This document shows, piece by piece, positions 48,705-57,697 of a stretch of 64,000 nt of DNA. The notes under the pieces are model-generated. The model searched no databases. It was not told the origin of the DNA and saw only the letters and a list, made by a program, of their open reading frames with translations. Source of the stretch: Cereibacter ovatus (GTDB lineage: Bacteria > Pseudomonadota > Alphaproteobacteria > Rhodobacterales > Rhodobacteraceae); assembly GCF_900207575.1 (NCBI RefSeq), contig NZ_OAOQ01000004.1, positions 124,001 through 188,000 on the forward strand, given 5' to 3'. Every line of letters begins with the position of its first letter. Position 1 is the stretch's first letter. The translations under genes and the position numbers were made by a program.

Positions 48705-49481
48705 TTACTTGTCGCGGAATTGCGGCGTGCGCTTTTCCAAAAAGGCCGCCATGCCCTCTTTCTGATCCTCGGTCGCGAACAGGGCGTGGAACAGCCGCCG
48801 CTCGAACAGCACGCCTTCGCGCAGCGTGGTCTCGTAGCTGCGGTTCACGGCCTCTTTCACCGCCATCGCGGTCAGAAGCGACTTTTCCGAGATCTTGGCC
48901 GCGGCCTTCATCACCTCTTCCATGAGGTTCTTGGCCGGCACCACACGGCTGACAAGGCCGCAGCGTTCGGCCTCGGCCGCGTCCATGAAGCGCCCGGTCA
49001 GATGCATGTCCATCGATTTGGACTTGCCGACATAGCGCGTCAGGCGCTGCGTGCCGCCCATGCCGGCCACCACGCCCAGATTGATCTCGGGCTGGCCGAA
49101 CTTGGCGGTATCGGCGGCGATGATAAAGTCGCACATCATCGCCAGTTCGCAGCCGCCGCCCAGCGCATACCCTGCGACCGCGGCGACGATGGGCTTCCTG
49201 ACCCGCAGGATCGCCTCGGTTTCCGGAGTGAAGAAGTCGCCGCCGAACATGTCGACAAAGCCCTTCTCGGACATTTCCTTGATGTCGGCCCCGGCGGCGA
49301 ACGCCTTGTCAGAGCCGGTCAGCACGATGCAGCGCACCTTGTCGTTGCGATCGGCCGCGCCCAGCGCGTCGGCAAGTTCCGTCATCAACCGGTTGTTCAG
49401 CGCATTCAGCGCGTCGGGGCGGTTGAGCCGGATCAGCGCCACGTAATCCTCGATCTCGACGATCAGAGTTTCGTAGGCCAT
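48705..49481 (-). CDS. Enoyl-CoA hydratase/isomerase family protein
   Basis: A crotonase-fold enzyme of 258 residues that hydrates 2-trans-enoyl-CoA to 3-hydroxyacyl-CoA. The oxyanion-hole motifs [13 protein letters not shown] and [14 protein letters not shown] and the catalytic glutamates in [19 protein letters not shown] match short-chain enoyl-CoA hydratases such as crotonase and mitochondrial ECHS1. Those two glutamates distinguish it from isomerases. GAGG lies eight bases before the ATG. It lies upstream of rpsT on the same strand, with the rpsT promoter in the gap. It likely serves beta-oxidation or branched amino-acid breakdown. Confidence 0.93.
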   Translation of the reverse strand: MAYETLIVEIEDYVALIRLNRPDALNALNNRLMTELADALGAADRNDKVRCIVLTGSDKAFAAGADIKEMSEKGFVDMFGGDFFTPETEAILRVRKPIVAAVAGYALGGGCELAMMCDFIIAADTAKFGQPEINLGVVAGMGGTQRLTRYVGKSKSMDMHLTGRFMDAAEAERCGLVSRVVPAKNLMEEVMKAAAKISEKSLLTAMAVKEAVNRSYETTLREGVLFERRLFHALFATEDQKEGMAAFLEKRTPQFRDK

Positions 49482-49541
49482 GCGGTTTCCCTCGTCGTGG
49501 CAATTCCGCGAAGGTCTAGCAGTCCGGTGGCAGGGATCAAG

Positions 49542-50393
49542 TCATCTCTGGCAGCGCGGGCAAAGGAAGGACGACCGACCCGACTGCACGATCCGCCCGA
49601 TGGTGCCGTCACAGCCGGGGGCAAGGCAGGGCTGCCCCTCGCGGCCATACACGCGGAAGGCGTGCTGAAAATAGCCCAGCTCGCCGCCCGCCTGCCGGTA
49701 ATCGCGCAGCGAAGACCCGCCCGCCTCGATCGCTTCGAGAAGAACGGCACGGATGATCGGCACCAGCCCGGCAACCTCGTCCGGCGTCAGGCTGCCGGCC
49801 AGCCGGCCGGGGGCAAGGCCCGCGCGGAACAGAACCTCGCAAACATAGATGTTGCCCAGACCCGCCACGACATGCTGATCCAGCAGCGCCGCCTTGATCG
49901 GCGCGCGCCGCCCGGCCAGACGGGCGCGAAGATGCGCCTCGTCAAAGGCATTTCCCAAGGGCTCGGGGCCCAGCGACGCCAGCAGCGGATGGCCCTCGGC
50001 GCTGTCGGTCGGCATCAGATCCATCGCGCCGAAGCGGCGGGGATCGTTGAAGGTGACGCGGGCGCCGCCGTCCATGTTCAGGATCACATGGTCGTGTTTC
50101 GCTGGCGCAGGATGGTCGTGAAAGAACCCGCCCAGCATCACGCCCGAGACCAGCATCCGCCCCGACATGCCCAGATGAATCAGCAGCGTCTCGCCACCCG
50201 ACAGATCGGCCAGGATGTATTTCGACCGCCGCCGCAAGCCCAGCACGCGCTGCCCCGTCAGCCGCTCGGCCATGCGCGGGGGCAGGGGCCAGCGCAGGTC
50301 GGGCCGGTTCACCGCGGCCGCCGCGATCAGGCGGCCGGTCATCGCCGGTTCCAGTCCGCGGCGGACGGTCTCGACCTCGGGCAGTTCGGGCAT
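49542..50393 (-). CDS. mutM: Formamidopyrimidine-DNA glycosylase
   Basis: A base-excision repair enzyme that removes 8-oxoguanine and ring-opened purines. The 283-residue protein has the N-terminal MPELPEVE, in which Pro2 is the Schiff-base nucleophile and Glu3 the general acid. [17 protein letters not shown] is the helix-two-turn-helix segment, and the C-terminal zinc finger is formed by four cysteines in [10 protein letters not shown] and [12 protein letters not shown] lies five bases upstream of the ATG. It diverges from ubiE with 107 bases between the starts, a gap that holds the ubiE promoter. Confidence 0.97.
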   Translation of the reverse strand: MPELPEVETVRRGLEPAMTGRLIAAAAVNRPDLRWPLPPRMAERLTGQRVLGLRRRSKYILADLSGGETLLIHLGMSGRMLVSGVMLGGFFHDHPAPAKHDHVILNMDGGARVTFNDPRRFGAMDLMPTDSAEGHPLLASLGPEPLGNAFDEAHLRARLAGRRAPIKAALLDQHVVAGLGNIYVCEVLFRAGLAPGRLAGSLTPDEVAGLVPIIRAVLLEAIEAGGSSLRDYRQAGGELGYFQHAFRVYGREGQPCLAPGCDGTIGRIVQSGRSSFLCPRCQR

Positions 50394-50443
50394 GGAAACT
50401 CCGCGACAGATGGCAGCACGGCATCACAAGGGCCGGGGGTGGA

Positions 50444-50471
50444 TTGCAGCCCCCGCCACCGGCCCTATAAA
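50444..50471 (+). promoter_or_regulatory. sigma70-type promoter of ubiE-ubiB
   Basis: TTGCAG (50444-50449), a 16-base spacer and TATAAA (50466-50471), giving a start near 50478 and a leader of about 22 bases before ubiE. The -10 box matches five of six consensus bases. Confidence 0.65.
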
Positions 50472-50500
50472 GAGGGCCGAACAGAGGACGGCAAGACCCG

Positions 50501-51253
50501 ATGAACGACGAAACTTCCAGCACGACACATTTCGGCTTCCGCACCGTGCCCGAAGGCGAGAAAGCCGGGATGGTCCATGGCGTCTTCACGCGCGTGGCCT
50601 CGAAATACGACATCATGAACGACCTGATGTCGGCCGGCGTCCACCGGATCTGGAAGGACGCGATGATGGACTGGCTGGCGCCGCGTCCGGGGCAGAAGCT
50701 TCTGGATGTGGCGGGCGGCACCGGCGACATTTCGTTCCGCTTCCTGAAACGCGCGCCCGGCGCCCATGCCACCGTCTGCGACATGACCGAATCGATGCTG
50801 GTCGAGGGTCGGCAGCGCGCCGACGCCGGCCAGATGGCCGAGCGGCTGAACTGGGTGGTGGGCGATGCGATGGCGCTGCCTTTCGCTTCCAACACCTTCG
50901 ATGTTTATACGATCAGCTTCGGCATCCGGAACGTGACCCGCGTGCAGGACGCGCTGAACGAGGCCTATCGCGTGCTGAAGCCCGGCGGGCGGCTGATGGT
51001 TCTGGAATTCAGCCAGATCCCCAACCCGATGATGCAATGGGCCTATGACCGCTATTCGTTCAACGTGATTCCGGTGATGGGCCAGATCGTGGCGAACGAC
51101 CGCGACAGCTATCAATATCTGGTGGAATCGATCCGCAAGTTCCCCGATCAGGAAACCTTTGCGGGCATGATCCGCAAGGCTGGCTTCGGGCTGGTGAAAT
51201 ACCGCAACCTTTCGATGGGCATCGCCGCGCTGCACTCTGGCTGGAAGCTTTAA
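50501..51253 (+). CDS. ubiE: Demethylmenaquinone/demethoxyubiquinol methyltransferase UbiE
   Basis: A SAM-dependent C-methyltransferase of ubiquinone synthesis (and menaquinone where present). The 250-residue protein contains the two UbiE signatures: [18 protein letters not shown] near residue 35 and [16 protein letters not shown] near 160, with the SAM-binding [14 protein letters not shown] between them. The C-terminal [16 protein letters not shown] is typical. It is the first gene of a two-gene unit; the GTG of ubiB follows its TAA immediately. Confidence 0.96.
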   Translation: MNDETSSTTHFGFRTVPEGEKAGMVHGVFTRVASKYDIMNDLMSAGVHRIWKDAMMDWLAPRPGQKLLDVAGGTGDISFRFLKRAPGAHATVCDMTESMLVEGRQRADAGQMAERLNWVVGDAMALPFASNTFDVYTISFGIRNVTRVQDALNEAYRVLKPGGRLMVLEFSQIPNPMMQWAYDRYSFNVIPVMGQIVANDRDSYQYLVESIRKFPDQETFAGMIRKAGFGLVKYRNLSMGIAALHSGWKL

Positions 51254-52783
51254 GTGCGCGGACCTCACAACATCTGGCGGCTGGTTCGCACCGCCGCCAC
51301 AATGGAGCGCACGGGCGCGATCGGCGCCGTGCTTGAGGCGATGGATGCCCCGCCGAACCTGCGGGTGGTGGCGCGCGTTCTGGGCTGGCCGTTCAAATGG
51401 CTGGGGCTGCCGGGCGACCCGGCGCTGCCGCCGGCGACGCGGGCGCTGACCGCGCTGGGGCCGGCCTACATCAAGTTTGGCCAGATCCTGTCGACCCGTC
51501 CCGATGTGGTGGGCCCCGAGATGGCCCTGCAACTGCAATACCTTCAGGACAAGCTGCCGCCCTTCCCCACCGATATTGCCAAGGCGATGATCGAGGAGGA
51601 ACTGAACGTCTCGGTCGACACGGTCTTTTCCGAGTTTTCCGAACCCGTGGCGGCGGCCTCGATCGCGCAGGTCCACCGCGCAAGGCTGGCCGATACCGGG
51701 GTCGAAGTCGCGGTAAAGGTGCTGCGTCCGGGGATCGAACGCGCCTTCCGCACCGACATCGATGCCTTCTACCTGGCCGCCCGGATCATCGAAATCCTGG
51801 CCCCGTTCTCGCGCCGACTGCGCCCGACCGACGTGATCCGCCATTTTGAAGGTGTGGTGAACGGCGAGCTGGACCTGCGGCTTGAATCCGCCTCGGCCGG
51901 CGAGTTCGCGGCGAATACCGAAGCCGACGAGGGCTTCCAGGTGCCGAAGCCGGTCTGGAACCTGTCGGCGCGGCAGGTGATGACCATCGGCTGGGCCGAA
52001 GGGATCTCGCTGGCCGATAACGCGGCCATCGATGCGGCCGGCCATGACCGGCACGTTCTGGGCACGCGGGTGCTGGCCCTGTTCCTTAACCATGCGCTGC
52101 GCGATGGCTTTTTCCACGGCGACATGCATCAGGGCAACCTGAAGGTGGCGGCGAACGGCGACATCATCGCCTATGATTTCGGGATCATGGGCCGGCTGGA
52201 TGAATATACCCGCCGGGTCTATGCCGAGATTCTGTTCGGCTTCATCCAGCGCGACTATCGCCGCGTGGCCGAGGTGCATTTCGAGGCGGGCTATGTCCCG
52301 GCCGACCGCGACATCGACGAATTCGCCCGCGCGCTGCGCGCGGTGGGCGAGCCGATCTTCGGCATGGATGCCTCGCATATCTCGATGGCGAAGCTTCTGG
52401 CCTATCTGTTCGAGGTGACCGAGCGGTTCGGCATGGAAACCCGGACCGAGCTGATCCTGCTGCAACGGACGATGGTGGTGGTCGAAGGGGTCGCGCGCTC
52501 GCTCGATCCGCGGATCAACATCTGGCAGGTCGCCCGGCCGATCGTCGAGGATTACATCCGCCAGAACATCGGCCCGCGCGCAGTGGCGCGCGATCTGGTT
52601 CGGACGGCACGAATCCTCGGGCGGTTCGGGCCGCGCCTGCCGCGGCTGGTCGAGGCGCACCTGATCCGGCAGGGCCAGCCCAGCATCGAGGCCCCGCCGC
52701 GCCAGTCGCCGCATCCCGCACTGTGGATGCTGGCGGGATCGGCGGCCACAGCCCTGGGCGTCTGGATCGGAAGCCTGCTCTGA
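51254..52783 (+). CDS. ubiB: Ubiquinone biosynthesis ATPase/kinase-like protein UbiB
   Basis: An ABC1/ADCK-family protein of 509 residues needed for ubiquinone synthesis, probably by extracting lipid intermediates through ATPase activity. The KxGQ-like motif appears as IKFGQILSTRPD, the Ala-rich loop replaces the usual Gly loop (ASIAQVHRARL), the lysine lies in VAVKVLRPG, and the catalytic and metal motifs are FFHGDMHQGNL and AYDFGIMGRL. The C-terminus has a hydrophobic segment (HPALWMLAGSAATALGVWIGSLL region) that anchors it to the membrane. It uses a GTG start directly after the ubiE stop, with which it forms an operon. Confidence 0.96.
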   Translation: MRGPHNIWRLVRTAATMERTGAIGAVLEAMDAPPNLRVVARVLGWPFKWLGLPGDPALPPATRALTALGPAYIKFGQILSTRPDVVGPEMALQLQYLQDKLPPFPTDIAKAMIEEELNVSVDTVFSEFSEPVAAASIAQVHRARLADTGVEVAVKVLRPGIERAFRTDIDAFYLAARIIEILAPFSRRLRPTDVIRHFEGVVNGELDLRLESASAGEFAANTEADEGFQVPKPVWNLSARQVMTIGWAEGISLADNAAIDAAGHDRHVLGTRVLALFLNHALRDGFFHGDMHQGNLKVAANGDIIAYDFGIMGRLDEYTRRVYAEILFGFIQRDYRRVAEVHFEAGYVPADRDIDEFARALRAVGEPIFGMDASHISMAKLLAYLFEVTERFGMETRTELILLQRTMVVVEGVARSLDPRINIWQVARPIVEDYIRQNIGPRAVARDLVRTARILGRFGPRLPRLVEAHLIRQGQPSIEAPPRQSPHPALWMLAGSAATALGVWIGSLL

Positions 52784-52787
52784 CAGG

Positions 52788-53462
52788 TTACGATCCGGAC
52801 CGCAGCGCCGTGACATCCGATGTCGCGACCTCGACCCCGCCCTTCAGGATCAGCATCGTTCCCGTGGCTCCGCCACGGGCCTCGACGATCTCGGCATAGA
52901 CATCGACCGTATCGGTCGCCAGAAGGTCGTCGCCCTGATAGCTTCTTAGCGTGAAGCTATAGAGGCCCTCGGGCAAGGGGGAGCCCAAGGCGTCGGTTCC
53001 GTCCCAGTCGATCGTTCCGGCTTCGGGCGCGATGTCTTGTTGCGAAACGATTGTTCCGCTTGCATTTTTCACCACAAGCACCGCGCTGTCAGCCTTGGGC
53101 GCCGGATGAGGCGCAATCGTGATCGGCGCACCGTCGAACCAGGCCGAGGCATTGACCCTCGCCTCACGGCCGATCCAGCTTGCCAGATCAGCCATCCCCA
53201 TCGCACCCAGCGAGGCACTCATGGCGGCAAGAAGTTCGTTCGTCTTCACCTGCTGTTCGACGCCGGAAAACGTCGCCAGCTGAACGGCGAAGTCCTTCGA
53301 ATCCATCGGGTCCATCGGATCCTGATTCTTCAGCTGCGTCGTCAGCATCTTAAGAAAGGTCATGTAATCCGAACTGGTACCGGCCGAGGAACTCTGACTG
53401 GCTGATGTCGTGGCGGTGGGCGGCGTCGTGGCGGTGGGCGGCGTCGTGGCGGTGACATCCAT
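52788..53462 (-). CDS. flgD: Flagellar hook capping protein FlgD
   Basis: A scaffold of 224 residues at the hook tip that lets FlgE subunits assemble. The conserved N-terminal segment (FLKMLTTQLKNQDPMDPMDS then FAVQLATFSGVEQQ) starts at about residue 34; the C-terminal part has the FlgD Ig-like segment with GLYSFTLRSY. The first 30 residues are low-complexity Thr/Pro/Ser, encoded by a short 18-bp tandem repeat, which may vary in length among strains. AGGAG lies six bases before the ATG. It follows fliK on the same strand after nine bases. Confidence 0.94.
   Translation of the reverse strand: MDVTATTPPTATTPPTATTSASQSSSAGTSSDYMTFLKMLTTQLKNQDPMDPMDSKDFAVQLATFSGVEQQVKTNELLAAMSASLGAMGMADLASWIGREARVNASAWFDGAPITIAPHPAPKADSAVLVVKNASGTIVSQQDIAPEAGTIDWDGTDALGSPLPEGLYSFTLRSYQGDDLLATDTVDVYAEIVEARGGATGTMLILKGGVEVATSDVTALRSGS
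53410..53454. repeat. 18-bp tandem repeat inside flgD
   Basis: Two and a half copies of an 18-bp unit (53410-53427, 53428-53445, partial to 53454) code for repeated ATTPPT in the disordered FlgD N-terminus. The unit keeps the frame, so slippage would change length without a frameshift. Confidence 0.9.
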
Positions 53463-53471
53463 GGTCTGCTC

Positions 53472-55328
53472 CTAGATGCGAAGGTCAAGGCCGGTCTGGG
53501 GCACACCGGAAGGCGCGGCCGAAACCGGAGAAGGCTGCAAGCGGTTTTCCATCGCGGGGCGAGGGCGCGGCGGCGGCTCGCCATCCCGGCCGCCAAAGCT
53601 GAACGAGGCGCCGGAAAAGCCCGCCTGACGCAACTCGGCGCCCAACTGATCCGAGTTGCGGCGCAGAAGATCCAGGGTATCCGCGCGTTCGGCCTGCACC
53701 AGAACACGAAGCGAATCGCCCTCTTGCGCCATCGTCATCGTGACCCGCCCCAGTTCTTCGGGACGCAGGGTGACTTCCAGCGCCGCGTTTTCCTGTTGCG
53801 CCACCTCGACACCTTCCCGAAGCGCCGGATCGGCGGCCGGCGCGGGCGCGGCAGCCAGAACAAGCCGGCGCGGCTGATCGACAGATGCGGACGGGCGATC
53901 CATCGCACCGAAGCCCCCCGACGGCTCTGCGCCGTCAAAGGACGGCTCGGGCTCGGCCGCGGTTTCGAATGTCGGATGGTCGGCGCCGCGTGTATCGGGC
54001 AAAGACCGTTCGGCACGATCCGGCCTGGGCGATTCCATACCCTGCCCCGTCGGCTCGGTGAGGCGGTCGGACTGCGGCGGATCGCCCTGCCCAGCCTTGG
54101 GCCGCACCTCTGAGATCGGGGCAACCGGGCCTTCCGCGGGGGCTTCCGCGACAAGGCCCCCCGCCCGTATCCGGATTTCCGCCGACGTGGGCAGATCCAC
54201 TTCGGGTCGGGTCAGCGCACGGGGTTCCACATCGCGCGCGCCCCCGTGCGAGAGCGGCAGAGTGGTGGAAACGCTTGCGCCTGAAAGGATTCGGTCGGGA
54301 GCTGCGGCCGCCAACAGGCGGGCCGCGGCCGGGTCACGCGGGGGCACGACACCCAGGTCCAATGGGGGATTCGCAACTTGGGCCACCGCGGACTCGGGAC
54401 CAGTCCAAGGTTCGGCCACGATCTGCGGTGTGGAAGCGACCTGGCGCCCTGACGCCTCGGCCTGGTCCGAAATACCGCACTGCACGGCCGGATCACGCGC
54501 CTGAATCAAAGGTTGGCCACCCACAGGCGCCAGCGGCGCAGGCCAAGATGGGCCATCCACCTCGTCCCGATCAAAGGCAACCGAACCCACCTGAGCGCGC
54601 AGCGGGTGGATCTCGATCGCCCCCTCATGCGCTGGCACGCCTTCGGGCTGCACCGGGCCGGTCATTGCCCCTGTGGGACCGCGCATGCCCGGCGGACTGG
54701 CCGAAGAATCGCCGTGCGCCAACTCTGTTGCAGCGGTTGGCGGTTCATCCCGCGTCGTCAGCGGCGCGGGGGCGGGCGCAGCATTCCCGTGGTCATCGGA
54801 AGCCGGCGCAATCGCCGAACGCAGGACTTGCGCGACATCGGATGACACAACCTTCTGGGAAGACACGTCCTTTTCAAGCGTATGGCCGGCCGGAGCATCA
54901 GGCTCTGCGCGGACGTCCTGTTCTTTCTCAGGCTCGGAAACCTGCACCACCGCAGAGGTCGTTTCACCTGTCTGGGGATCAGGCGGCGGCCCCGGCACAA
55001 CCGAAGGATCAGGGGCCACAAACGGCATCCCGGGATCGACCTCTGTCGTCTCGGGCATAGCCGTTTCATCCGTCTCGGGAAGCAGAAGGCCCGTCGGTTC
55101 GGCCAGCATCGGCGCCAGTTCGGGCAAGAACCCGGGACCGCTCGACAGGGCTTGATCCCTTGCCAGACCCTCGACCGGGCGCACCGCCACCTCCACCGCG
55201 AGAATGACAGGGGGCACTGGCACAGCGGTCAACTCAGCCTCGAAGATCGGGCCGGACGGGGCGCCGCCCGCCGCCGGGGCCGCCGCCGGAACGACCGTAT
55301 CCATAATCTGCAAGATGGGTGCAATCAT
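53472..55328 (-). CDS. fliK: Flagellar hook-length control protein FliK
   Basis: A secreted ruler of about 618 residues that measures the hook and switches the export apparatus to filament subunits. The N-terminal two-thirds is a long Pro/Ala/Glu-rich unstructured region, as in other FliK proteins. The conserved C-terminal domain is visible in ALEVTLRPEELGRVTMTMAQ and RRNSDQLGAELRQAGFSG, matching the Flg_hook domain. The frame opens to 55475, and ATGs at 55355, 55328 and 55304 are possible; 55328 (MIAPILQIMD) has GGAA five bases upstream. It is divergent from flgJ and followed by flgD. Confidence 0.88.
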   Translation of the reverse strand: MIAPILQIMDTVVPAAAPAAGGAPSGPIFEAELTAVPVPPVILAVEVAVRPVEGLARDQALSSGPGFLPELAPMLAEPTGLLLPETDETAMPETTEVDPGMPFVAPDPSVVPGPPPDPQTGETTSAVVQVSEPEKEQDVRAEPDAPAGHTLEKDVSSQKVVSSDVAQVLRSAIAPASDDHGNAAPAPAPLTTRDEPPTAATELAHGDSSASPPGMRGPTGAMTGPVQPEGVPAHEGAIEIHPLRAQVGSVAFDRDEVDGPSWPAPLAPVGGQPLIQARDPAVQCGISDQAEASGRQVASTPQIVAEPWTGPESAVAQVANPPLDLGVVPPRDPAAARLLAAAAPDRILSGASVSTTLPLSHGGARDVEPRALTRPEVDLPTSAEIRIRAGGLVAEAPAEGPVAPISEVRPKAGQGDPPQSDRLTEPTGQGMESPRPDRAERSLPDTRGADHPTFETAAEPEPSFDGAEPSGGFGAMDRPSASVDQPRRLVLAAAPAPAADPALREGVEVAQQENAALEVTLRPEELGRVTMTMAQEGDSLRVLVQAERADTLDLLRRNSDQLGAELRQAGFSGASFSFGGRDGEPPPRPRPAMENRLQPSPVSAAPSGVPQTGLDLRI

Positions 55329-55375
55329 CGCCGTTCCGACCTTCTGTCGCCTCATTCGCTTGTCGTCGGAACTGA

Positions 55376-55391
55376 TTACGGAACATTTACC
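55376..55391. promoter_or_regulatory. Possible CtrA-like site between fliK and flgJ
   Basis: TTAC-N7-TTACC between the divergent flagellar genes resembles the CtrA box TTAA-N7-TTAAC with one mismatch in each half. CtrA controls flagellar genes in several Rhodobacterales. A single degenerate site is weak evidence. Confidence 0.25.
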
Positions 55392-55434
55392 GATCTGCCG
55401 GAGGATGGCGAAAATGAGAACGAAAGGACCACGC

Positions 55435-55704
55435 ATGATCTCGCCCCTCAGCCCCACGCCCTCGAACCCCGACATTCAGGCTCAGCTTAGACGCAAGGCC
55501 CAAGAGCTGGAGTCCGCTTTTCTCTCGCAGATGCTGGACCACGCAGGCCTTGATTCGGCCTCGGGCGGCTTCGGGGGCGGGATTGGCGAAGCGCAGTTCA
55601 GCTCTTTCCTGCGTGACGAACAGGCGACCGCGATGGTCCGCGCGGGCGGCATCGGCCTTGCCGAACAATTCTACCGCGCACTGGCGAAAGAGGCCGGCCA
55701 ATGA
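55435..55704 (+). CDS. flgJ: Rod-binding protein (FlgJ N-terminal domain)
   Basis: An 89-residue protein matching only the rod-capping N-terminal domain of FlgJ: LRRKAQELESAFLSQMLDHA and the C-terminal GIGLAEQFYRALA. It lacks the muramidase domain of enterobacterial FlgJ; in Rhodobacter species a separate lytic enzyme (SltF) opens the wall, so the short form is normal. AAAGGA lies six bases before the ATG at 55435; an ATG at 55414 adds seven residues. It overlaps the next small gene by four bases (ATGA). Confidence 0.87.
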   Translation: MISPLSPTPSNPDIQAQLRRKAQELESAFLSQMLDHAGLDSASGGFGGGIGEAQFSSFLRDEQATAMVRAGGIGLAEQFYRALAKEAGQ

Positions 55705-56039
55705 AGCCCGACACCCGCGCCGCCCGGATCGAATCGCTGCTGGATGACACCCGCCGCGCCATCCTTGCCGGGGAACTGGCCGCGCTGCCTGCACTTGGCG
55801 CCGATCTAGCCGCCGCGATCGAGACGCTGCCCCCCACCGACGCCGCCAGCGCCCAAGCGATCCGCGCCAAGGCCGAGCGCAACCTTGCCTGCCTTGATGC
55901 TGCCTCGCATGGGGTGCGCGCGGCCCGCAGGCGTCTGGCCGAGATCCGGCAGGCGACCGCGGGCACGGTCGTTGTCTATGACGATCAGGGCCGGCGGTCC
56001 GAAACCCAACCCGAACGCCCGGCGCGGCATCGGCTGTGA
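55701..56039 (+). CDS. Unrecognised small protein in the flagellar cluster, possibly FlgN-like
   Basis: A 112-residue helical protein, translationally coupled to flgJ by an ATGA overlap. Residues 8-90 form long amphipathic helices (RIESLLDDTRRAILAGELAAL, then AIRAKAERNLACLDAASHGV). Size, helical content and location fit an export chaperone such as FlgN, which binds FlgK and FlgL, but I see no sequence signature strong enough to assert this. It is the last gene before an IS5 remnant and convergent fliI. Confidence 0.6.
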   Translation: MKPDTRAARIESLLDDTRRAILAGELAALPALGADLAAAIETLPPTDAASAQAIRAKAERNLACLDAASHGVRAARRRLAEIRQATAGTVVVYDDQGRRSETQPERPARHRL

Positions 56040-56117
56040 CCCGCAGACTTTGCCTCGAATTGCCCGGAAAGGAGGGGGCGGGCTGAGGAGCCCCTCAGGC
56101 TCAAAACCCGTTCCGGA

Positions 56118-56270
56118 TCACAATCGGGACAGGCCCGTTGCGGCGAGGGGGATGGCAAACAGAGAGGCCTCCGGGCATCTGTCGTGGCGGGTTGCGCCGC
56201 GCAGCCAATCCTTCAGCCGAGCGACGATAATCTCGATGCGGTGACGCCGCTTGCAGCGGCGTCTGTCGTC
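56118..56270 (-). pseudogene. IS5-family transposase C-terminal remnant
   Basis: In this frame the minus strand translates to a segment with KRRHRIEIIVARLKDWLR, ATRHDRCPEASLFAI and PLAATGLSRL, which I recognise as the end of IS5-family transposases (KRRHRIE-x-x-FARLKDWRR-x-ATRYDRCP-x-x-F-x-x-AIALAAT). The glutamate of the terminal RIE corresponds to the last residue of the DDE triad. Only about 50 codons remain: the rest of the transposase and both terminal inverted repeats are absent, and upstream sequence in the same frame is unrelated. It lies in the gap between the flgJ-linked gene and the fliI stop codon. Confidence 0.8.
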
Positions 56271-56302
56271 TTTCACGCGGCTCGGGGCCGCCCCCCACCC
56301 GC

Positions 56303-57613
56303 TCATGCCGAAAGGCACGCCTCCAATCGTCGGAAACTTGCCTCGACGCCAGCCGGGGAATCCTCGGACAGGAAGGCATCAAGCGCCGGCCAGACCCGGA
56401 TGGCCGTATCCACCTGCGGATCCGAACCTTTCACATAGAGACCGGCCTGAATCATCATCTCGGCACGATCCCAGGCGCCCAGCAGCCGCCGGGCTTCCGC
56501 GATCAGCGCATTTTCCCCTTCGCTCGCCGCTTCGGGCAAGCTGCGCGAGACCGAACGCAACAGGTCGATCGCCGGAAACCGTCCCCGCTCGGCAATCTTG
56601 CGATCCATGACGACATGACCATCGAGAACGCCACGCAAGATGTCGGCAACCGGCTCTTCCATGTCGGAACCCGCGACCAGAACCGTGAAAACCGCGGTGA
56701 TGTCGCCCGCCCCATCAGGCCCAGGTCCGGCACGCTCGGCCAGTGACATGATCGTATGCGCCGTCGAGGGCGGGAAGCCGCGCATGCTGGCCTCTTCACC
56801 ACCAGCCAGGGCGACCTCGCGGTGGGCCTCGGCAAAACGAGTGATCGAATCGGCCAGCAACAGCACATGAAGACCCTGATCGCGAAAATGCTCGGCAATG
56901 GCCATCGCTGACCAGGCGCATCTGCGGCGGATCAACGGCGACTGATCAGAGGTGGCCGTGACCACGACAGATCGCGCCATGCCCGCCGGACCAAGCACCT
57001 TTTCAGTGAAGTCGCGCAACTCTCGTCCACGTTCGCCAATCAGGCCAATGACCACGACATCCGCACTGACGCCGCGCGCGAACTTCGCCAGAAGCGAGGA
57101 TTTCCCGACACCCGAGCCAGCGAAAAGACCGATTCTCTGCCCCTGAACCAGCGGCAACACCGTATCGAAGGCCGCCGTGCCCGTCGGCAGCCGCGGACCA
57201 AAACTTCTGCGCGAAGCGGCGGCCGGCGCAGGCGCCTTCAAGGGGCGCGGCGACGGCCCGCGAAACAGGGGCCGCCCGTCAAGCGGGCGCCCCAGCGGAT
57301 CCACGATCCGCCCGATCCAGCTATCGTCCGGCGCGATTTCCGCGCGCCCGACCAGTTCGACCGGATCCCCGATCACAAGACCGTCCGGCGCCCCATCCGG
57401 CAGCACGGTCATCCCATCCTGCGCAAGGCGAAGAACCTCACCGCCGATCAGCCCGTCCTGCCCATGCACCACAACCCGGTCGCCCAGCGCGGCGTCGGAC
57501 GCCAGCCCCGAAACCCGGATCGTGCCCCGCGCGATTTCAGACACGCGCCCGAACCGTCGGCTGATCGGCACCGAAGCGATCTCGGCCAGTAGCGCCTCAA
57601 ATTTACCGGACAT
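56303..57613 (-). CDS. fliI: Flagellum-specific ATPase FliI
   Basis: A hexameric ATPase of 436 residues that energises the flagellar type III export apparatus with FliH and FliJ. It resembles F1 beta: Walker A GSGVGKSS at 166-173, GLIGERGREL, and the FliI/SctN signature region with LLLADSITRFAEAHRE and GFPPSTAHTI. The length matches the family, so the IS5 remnant downstream did not truncate it. The ATG at 57613 starts family-like sequence (MSGKFEALLAE); the open frame upstream overlaps flgB. It diverges from flgB; no fliH or fliJ is adjacent. Confidence 0.95.
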   Translation of the reverse strand: MSGKFEALLAEIASVPISRRFGRVSEIARGTIRVSGLASDAALGDRVVVHGQDGLIGGEVLRLAQDGMTVLPDGAPDGLVIGDPVELVGRAEIAPDDSWIGRIVDPLGRPLDGRPLFRGPSPRPLKAPAPAAASRRSFGPRLPTGTAAFDTVLPLVQGQRIGLFAGSGVGKSSLLAKFARGVSADVVVIGLIGERGRELRDFTEKVLGPAGMARSVVVTATSDQSPLIRRRCAWSAMAIAEHFRDQGLHVLLLADSITRFAEAHREVALAGGEEASMRGFPPSTAHTIMSLAERAGPGPDGAGDITAVFTVLVAGSDMEEPVADILRGVLDGHVVMDRKIAERGRFPAIDLLRSVSRSLPEAASEGENALIAEARRLLGAWDRAEMMIQAGLYVKGSDPQVDTAIRVWPALDAFLSEDSPAGVEASFRRLEACLSA

Positions 57614-57697
57614 GGGAGTCTCCGTTTGTTCCCGCCTCACGCTTTTTAAAGGAATCACCCTTAAGCCTTGATGAAACCGATCGAGGGAGAAGCCCCG

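Noticed and set aside
57640-57665. CtrA site between fliI and flgB (TTAA ... TTAA)
   Set aside because: The half-sites are 11 bases apart instead of 7 and lack the following C.
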